From: Oscillibacter hominis
Lineage (GTDB): Bacteria; Bacillota; Clostridia; Oscillospirales; Oscillospiraceae
Length of the DNA stretch: 64,000 bases
NCBI RefSeq assembly: GCF_014334055.1
Contig: NZ_CP060490.1
Span: forward strand, 1,364,001-1,428,000
Direction: 5' to 3'
Shown here piece by piece: positions 59,943 through 64,000 of the stretch. The translations under genes were made by a program, and so were the position numbers. Position 1 is the first letter of the stretch. Each line of letters starts with the position of its first letter. The notes under the pieces were generated by a model that was not told the origin of the DNA, did no database searches, and saw only the letters and a program-made list of their open reading frames with translations.

Positions 59943-61201
59943 GCCGTTTGCTCCTTTCCCTTCAGGAAATACACCGTGTCCAGACGGATTTGGGCGGCAG
60001 CGGCCAGGATCCGCTCCAGCGTCACGCCGTCAAGCTCCGCGATCATGTCCTCCGGCGTCTCGCTCTGACCGGTGGCGGCCTGTCCCAGATAGAAGTCCTC
60101 CAGCCGGCCCTGGGAGTCCTCCATGGTGCGGAAGGCGTTGGTCATGGTGCTTCTGGCCCCTTCCAGTTCCCAATCCTCCAGCCGCCCCTGCTGCACCGCC
60201 TTCAGCTGGGCCATGATCTCGTCATAGGCCTTTTGATAGTTTTTCGTCTCAATTCCGGAGGACACAGTGACCAGGTTCTTCTTCCTGTGATACTGAGAGG
60301 TTGCAAAGTAGCACAGCGACAGTTTCTCCCGCACGTTGAGAAAGAGCTTGGAGTTGCTGGTGCCGCCAAAGAGGGCGTTGGCCAGCAGCATGGCGGGCGT
60401 ATCGTCGCTGCCGCAGCGAAAGCCCATGGAGAGCTTCCCCTGGGTCACATCCATCTCCTCCGCCACGTAGCGGGGCTCCTCCGGGGCGGGCCGGGTGGTG
60501 GTCACCGCCGGCTCCCCCACCTCTTCCCGGGGCAGTGTGGAAAATGCCTCCTCCAGTGCAAGACGCACCCGCTCCAGCGAGGCGCTGCCGATATAAAAGA
60601 GCTCCAGGCGGCTGGAGGCGATCAATCTGCGGTAGCTTTCGTTCAGCTTTGCCGGGGTGATGCGCTCCACGTCCTTTTCCTCGCCAAAGCGGCTGACACC
60701 GTAAGGCTCCTCCCCGCACATCTCCTGCAGCAGCCTGCGGTCTGCATAGTCCCGCTTATCGTTGACAATGCCCCGGATGGCGTCAATCAGGTTGGCCTTC
60801 TCCCCCTCCACATAGGCGCCAAGGAAGCGGCCATTTTTTGTGGCCGGGGACAGGATCATCTCTCCGATCAGCTCCGCCACCGGCTCCAGCAGCTTCTCCC
60901 CGCCCGGGGTGTAGGCGTCGTCGATGAAGCTGGAGACAAAGCCCACACACTGGTTTTCACCCTTTTTGCGCACCGTGTATTCCACCCGGGCGCCATAGAG
61001 CAGGTCCAGTGCCGCGGAAAGGCTCTGCATGTCCGGGTAACGGGCCGTGCCCCGGCGCAGCACCGCCGGGATCAGCGCATGGGCGGATGCCGTCTCGGCC
61101 CGCAGCGGCGTCACAAACTGGGCGGAGAGAAAGCTGGTCTTGAATTTATCGGATGGCAGGTATGTGAAGTACACGCCCTGTCCAAGCTCCATTCTTCTCA
61201 T
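59939..61201 (-). CDS. M16-like protein (YmfF-like, metal site absent)
   Basis: A 420-residue homologue of the M16 fold that lacks HxxEH: the corresponding N-terminal region reads TASAHALIPAVLRRGTARYP. Other M16 phrases are intact (SMGFRCGSDDTPAMLLANAL, GGTSNSKLFLNVREKLSLCY), so it is probably the non-catalytic partner of the next gene. ATG 61201 has CAGGAG upstream; the frame extends to 61252, but that lies in the -10 region of the promoter. First gene of the M16-lgt-folD operon. Confidence 0.9.
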   Translation of the reverse strand: MRRMELGQGVYFTYLPSDKFKTSFLSAQFVTPLRAETASAHALIPAVLRRGTARYPDMQSLSAALDLLYGARVEYTVRKKGENQCVGFVSSFIDDAYTPGGEKLLEPVAELIGEMILSPATKNGRFLGAYVEGEKANLIDAIRGIVNDKRDYADRRLLQEMCGEEPYGVSRFGEEKDVERITPAKLNESYRRLIASSRLELFYIGSASLERVRLALEEAFSTLPREEVGEPAVTTTRPAPEEPRYVAEEMDVTQGKLSMGFRCGSDDTPAMLLANALFGGTSNSKLFLNVREKLSLCYFATSQYHRKKNLVTVSSGIETKNYQKAYDEIMAQLKAVQQGRLEDWELEGARSTMTNAFRTMEDSQGRLEDFYLGQAATGQSETPEDMIAELDGVTLERILAAAAQIRLDTVYFLKGKEQTA

Positions 61202-61242
61202 AATGTTCAGCTCCTGTTCTGTGAGATCGTCATACAGATGAT

Positions 61243-61272
61243 AGTATACCACTTATTGCACCAATTCCGCAA
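61243..61272 (-). promoter_or_regulatory. Promoter of the M16-M16-lgt-folD operon
   Basis: Minus strand TTGCGG (about 61272-61267), 18-base spacer, TATACT (61248-61243) with extended -10 TGG. Confidence 0.65.
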
Positions 61273-61408
61273 GAGGCTGGCAAACGATCCGGTTTTGTAC
61301 TGCTTCCGTCAAAATATGACGCCCAGTTGAAAAATTCGACCGCAGACGCTGAATCAAAACAAACCACATCCAGCAGACAGTCCTTCCCTCCCATGCGCAA
61401 TCTGCCTG

Positions 61409-61465
61409 TTGACAATATCGATATTCGATGTTATTCTGTGTTCAGTTATATTAGCGATATTCGAT
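61409..61465 (+). promoter_or_regulatory. PadR-gene promoter with repeated operator-like element
   Basis: Perfect TTGACA (61409-61414), 17-base spacer, TATTCT (61432-61437). The element CGATATTCGAT occurs twice, at 61419-61429 within the spacer and at 61455-61465 in the early transcribed region, 36 bases apart. Each copy is a near-palindrome, a likely autoregulatory PadR binding site. Confidence 0.7.
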
Positions 61466-61490
61466 AATTCTTTTGACGGGAGGCAGCAAG

Positions 61491-61823
61491 GTGGCACGGG
61501 AACAGTTTGAAACACTGACGGAGCAGATGTTTTACATCCTGCTCTGTTTGCAGTCGGAGTGTTACGGCACAGATATGATGGAGCGGATCCGCTCCATGAC
61601 CGGCGGCCGGGTCTCCGTGGGGCCGGGCACGCTCTACAACCTGCTGGACCGCTTCCTTTCCGCCGGCATGATCCGGGAAACCAAGGTGGAGGGGCGAAAG
61701 CGCAGCTACCTCATCACCGGCGCGGGCCTTGAGGCATTGGAGCAGGAGTACCGGCGCTTAGGGATGCTGCGGGCGGATTACCGCACCTATGGGAGAAAGG
61801 AGCTGGATGGTCATGCGGAGTAA
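61491..61823 (+). CDS. PadR-family transcriptional regulator
   Basis: A 110-residue winged-helix regulator. It starts at GTG (VAREQFETLTEQMFYILLCL) seven bases after GGGAGG. The PadR pattern is clear: YGTDMMERIRSMTGGRVSVG, PGTLYNLLDRFLSAGMIRET and GRKRSYLITGAGLEALEQEY. It is followed with overlap by a DUF2812 membrane protein gene, the standard partner, whose expression it probably controls together with its own. Confidence 0.94.
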   Translation: MAREQFETLTEQMFYILLCLQSECYGTDMMERIRSMTGGRVSVGPGTLYNLLDRFLSAGMIRETKVEGRKRSYLITGAGLEALEQEYRRLGMLRADYRTYGRKELDGHAE

Positions 61824-63222
61824 GAAGCGCAGAGTGGAGTCCTTCCTCTTTTATCAGTACACGGACATTGAGCGTCACCTGACCAGGATGGCGGAGCGGG
61901 GCTGGCAGCTGGAGGCCATCACCTCTTTCGGGTGGCGGTACCGCCGGGCGGAGCCAAAGCGCCTTACCTATTCCGTCACCTATTTTGCCGACGCCTCGGA
62001 GTTTGACCCCGAACCCACAGAAGACCAGCAGGTCTATCTGGACTACTGCGCCCAGGCCGGATGGCGCTTTGTGGCCCAGTGGGCCCAAATGCAAATCTTC
62101 TGCTCAGAAGAGGAGCACCCAGTGCCCATCGAAACGGATGAACAGGAGAAGTTCCGGGCCATCTGCCGCTCCATGAAAAAGAATTACCTGCCCGGCAACC
62201 TCCTGCTCCTTGGCTGCTGCCTGCTCCAGATGTTTACCCAGAGCCAGCTCTTTTTCGACAACCCCATCATGAGCCTGGCCACCAGTACCACGCTCACCAA
62301 TTTCGCCGTCTGGCTCCTTTTGGCCATTCATCTGGGCGGTTCACTTTTCCTCTACTGGCGCTGGAAGCGGCGTACCGCCGCAGCTGTGGCCCAGGGCGGC
62401 CCCTGCACGGCCAGCACCAGCAAATGGCCCCAGTGGAGCGGACGTGTGGCCGTTATTTTGCTGGTGCTCTCCCAGGCCCAGTACTTTTTCCTGCAAAACA
62501 ACGGCCGGACCGGTTGGGTCTATCTGATCTACGGGCTCTTTTTCATGCTGGCGATCCTGCTTCCTGTCCTTGGGGTGAAGCAGCTGTGCAAAAAGCTGAA
62601 GGCTGACCGGATCACCAACGTCGTTTTCACCACATTAGCCGCCATAGTGGTCAGCATTTTGGCCACGATGGTCCTGACCAAGGTGGTTTTCTGGTCCATT
62701 GACCATGGCGTCCTGGAAGAGTCCCAGCCGGAGACTGTGACCGTCACCACGGACCGTGGGCAGACCTACATGGTGGACGTCTACCACGACGACCTTCCCC
62801 TGACAATAGAGGACCTGCAGGACGAGGGATTTGACCAGTACTCCTATGCCCGGGACCATCAGGAGAGCATTTTCCTCCGCCGGGAGGCAGGTCTCCAGAC
62901 ACCTTATCTCTATCCGGGCGACGCACCGGAGCTCTACTACGCCCGGCTGACGCCGAAGCTGCCGCTGGTCTACCGCTTCTGCCGCTGGGAGCTGACCCGG
63001 CCCTTTGCGTCTATTGGAGTGGACTATGAGATGACCCCCATTGACCCAGCGCCCTGGCGGGCGGAGGCCGCCTACCAAAAGCGGGCCCTCAACCCATACC
63101 ACGACGACCTCTTTGAGGGGTACTATGTGCTCTGCTATGAGAACATGCTCCTGTCGCTGCGCACCGATCTCCCGCTGACAGAGGAGCAGATCGCCGTCAT
63201 CGTGGACCGGCTGGTCCAGTAA
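61807..63222 (+). CDS. DUF2812 membrane protein
   Basis: A 471-residue protein. The N-terminal DUF2812 domain (about 1-115) has SFLFYQYTDIERHLTRMAER, GWQLEAITSFGWRYRRAEP and VYLDYCAQAGWRFVAQWAQM, followed by four membrane helices (about 125-300) and an extracytoplasmic C-terminal domain (about 310-470). PadR-DUF2812 pairs are widespread in Bacillota with unknown role, perhaps envelope stress sensing. AAGGAG lies inside the end of the PadR gene; ATG 61807 and ATG 61813 are both possible starts, and the genes overlap by 17 or 11 bases. Confidence 0.88.
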   Translation: MVMRSKKRRVESFLFYQYTDIERHLTRMAERGWQLEAITSFGWRYRRAEPKRLTYSVTYFADASEFDPEPTEDQQVYLDYCAQAGWRFVAQWAQMQIFCSEEEHPVPIETDEQEKFRAICRSMKKNYLPGNLLLLGCCLLQMFTQSQLFFDNPIMSLATSTTLTNFAVWLLLAIHLGGSLFLYWRWKRRTAAAVAQGGPCTASTSKWPQWSGRVAVILLVLSQAQYFFLQNNGRTGWVYLIYGLFFMLAILLPVLGVKQLCKKLKADRITNVVFTTLAAIVVSILATMVLTKVVFWSIDHGVLEESQPETVTVTTDRGQTYMVDVYHDDLPLTIEDLQDEGFDQYSYARDHQESIFLRREAGLQTPYLYPGDAPELYYARLTPKLPLVYRFCRWELTRPFASIGVDYEMTPIDPAPWRAEAAYQKRALNPYHDDLFEGYYVLCYENMLLSLRTDLPLTEEQIAVIVDRLVQ

Positions 63223-63224
63223 CA

Positions 63225-63258
63225 AAAAAGCGCTCCGGAATCGTCCGGAGCGCTTTTT
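63225..63258. terminator. Bidirectional terminator between DUF2812 and dipeptidase genes
   Basis: Perfect 15-bp stem AAAAAGCGCTCCGGA with its complement, four-base loop; A/T runs on both sides serve both convergent genes. Confidence 0.9.
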
Positions 63259-63269
63259 GATGTCATTGT

Positions 63270-64000
63270 TCAGCCCACAGTCCGCTCCAAAAGAGCCTGG
63301 AAATTTCCCCGTGCAATCTTCTCCTGTTCCCTGCCGCTCATGCCCATTTTCGTGAATTCTTCAAACAGGTTGGGAATCCGGGATGCATTTTCAAACCCGG
63401 AGGTGTAGACGCCCTGGCTCAGCAGCGGAGAGCCGGGTTCGTCGATGAACTCGCAGAAGTCAAAGCCGCAGCCCACGTGGTCAATGCCCATGACGTCGAT
63501 CATATGGGCCGCATGGCGGGCCAGCTGCTGCACGGACTGCCCCTCCCGCTCAGGGGCGATGAAGGCGCGGCAGGAGTTGAGGCCGACCACACCGCCCAGA
63601 TCCCGGATGGCACGGAGCTGGTCGTCCGTCAGGTTGCGGGGCACATCGCACAGTGCCTTGGCATTGGAGTGGGAGGCGCAGATGGGCGCCGTGGCCGTGT
63701 CCACCACGTCCCAAAAGGATTTCTCGTTGAGATGGGACACGTCCATCAGCATCTTCTTCTCCTGGATGCGGCGCACCGCCCGGCGGCCGGCCTCTGTCAG
63801 GCCCCGGTCCGCATTTCCGCGGGCGCCGGTGGCCAGGGCATTTTCCTCATTCCAGGTCAGCATGGCCGTGCGGACGCCAAAGTCATAGTATTCATCGATC
63901 CGCTCCACCTGGTCGCCGATGGCGGCCATGCCCTCCACGCCCAGCCAGATGTAAACTGCTCCATCCCGGACAGCCTGGCGCATCTCCTCACAGGTGTGCA
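63270..64000 (-). CDS. M19 membrane-dipeptidase-like peptidase (partial)
   Basis: The C-terminal 243 or so residues of a renal-dipeptidase family enzyme; the 5' end lies beyond the window. Landmarks: VEGMAAIGDQVERIDEYYDF (bridging Glu in GVEGM), KKMLMDVSHLNEKSFWDVVD (His ligand), PICASHSNAKALCDVPRNLT (second His and Arg), and HVGCGFDFCEF (Asp). The family cleaves dipeptides, often D-amino acid containing or beta-lactam-like. The frame is continuous through the ATG at 63983 to the window end, so that ATG is internal. Confidence 0.93.
   Translation of the reverse strand, partial: HTCEEMRQAVRDGAVYIWLGVEGMAAIGDQVERIDEYYDFGVRTAMLTWNEENALATGARGNADRGLTEAGRRAVRRIQEKKMLMDVSHLNEKSFWDVVDTATAPICASHSNAKALCDVPRNLTDDQLRAIRDLGGVVGLNSCRAFIAPEREGQSVQQLARHAAHMIDVMGIDHVGCGFDFCEFIDEPGSPLLSQGVYTSGFENASRIPNLFEEFTKMGMSGREQEKIARGNFQALLERTVG

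Noticed and set aside
59948..61330. 460-codon plus-strand frame across the M16-like gene
   Set aside because: Antisense to a gene with recognisable M16 phrases and a promoter; no ribosome site of its own.
1..64000. tRNA and rRNA genes
   Set aside because: No cloverleaf-like sequence with a TTCRANNC arm or rRNA segment was noticed on either strand by eye; a tRNA scan was not possible.

Overview
The window reads as chromosome of a GC-rich, spore-associated, obligately fermentative member of the Bacillota, most like an Oscillospiraceae gut butyrate producer (Oscillibacter, Flavonifractor, Dysosmobacter and relatives). This is an inference from gene content: a crotonyl-CoA/butyryl-CoA operon with Etf, SLH-domain surface protein, glmS ribozyme, PheS T-box leader, IreB, AUU-started infC, Ku plus ligase, DUF421/DUF4363, and no outer-membrane genes.

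Layout. 1-6.5 kb: minus-strand contractile (PBSX/Xkd-like) phage tail module, running from the tail terminator through sheath, tube, frameshifted chaperone, tape measure and LysM protein to the hub, which is cut by the window start. One plus-strand gene with its own promoter and terminator sits inside it. 6.5-8 kb: decayed phage DNA plus a well-signalled 25-residue Cys-containing mini-gene. 8-12 kb: TspO, and a Zn-alcohol dehydrogenase with a DUF255 protein. 12-19.4 kb: Ku/LigD-type ligase, a hybrid histidine kinase, cardiolipin synthase and an M42 peptidase. 19.5-24.3 kb: crt-hbd-bcd-etfB-etfA on the minus strand with a strong promoter overlapped by Rex-like operators. 24.6-26.6 kb: trmB, then an AraC/DUF2000 pair.

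26.7-34.4 kb: a seven-gene minus-strand operon: LacI repressor, a GATase1-like protein, BMP-type binding lipoprotein, a double ATPase, two permeases, and an amidohydrolase. It looks like a complete sense-import-hydrolyse unit for an unidentified substrate. 34.7-36.1 kb: infC-rpmI-rplT with a leader attenuator. 36.3-42 kb: an Asn/Gln-rich micro-protein gene, an EamA transporter, a flavin-binding protein, SLH-lysozyme, and glmS with its ribozyme. 42.3-43.8 kb: DUF421/DUF4363 and nrdR.

44-49.2 kb: nnrD, a YdcC/GerS-like lipoprotein, alr, mazF and two unknown proteins on the minus strand. This is the Bacillus ydcC-alr-ndoA neighbourhood without a recognisable antitoxin. 49.3-55 kb: an IseA-like lipoprotein, a zinc-ribbon protein, and the T-box pheS-pheT operon, in which PheT is unusually long. 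55-56.8 kb: IreB, a 100-residue protein and an SH3/NlpC-P60 endopeptidase. 56.8-61.2 kb: an M16 protease pair, lgt and folD on the minus strand. 61.4-63.2 kb: PadR with its DUF2812 membrane partner. The window ends inside an M19 dipeptidase gene.

All family assignments are from motif recognition by eye; no database search was run.
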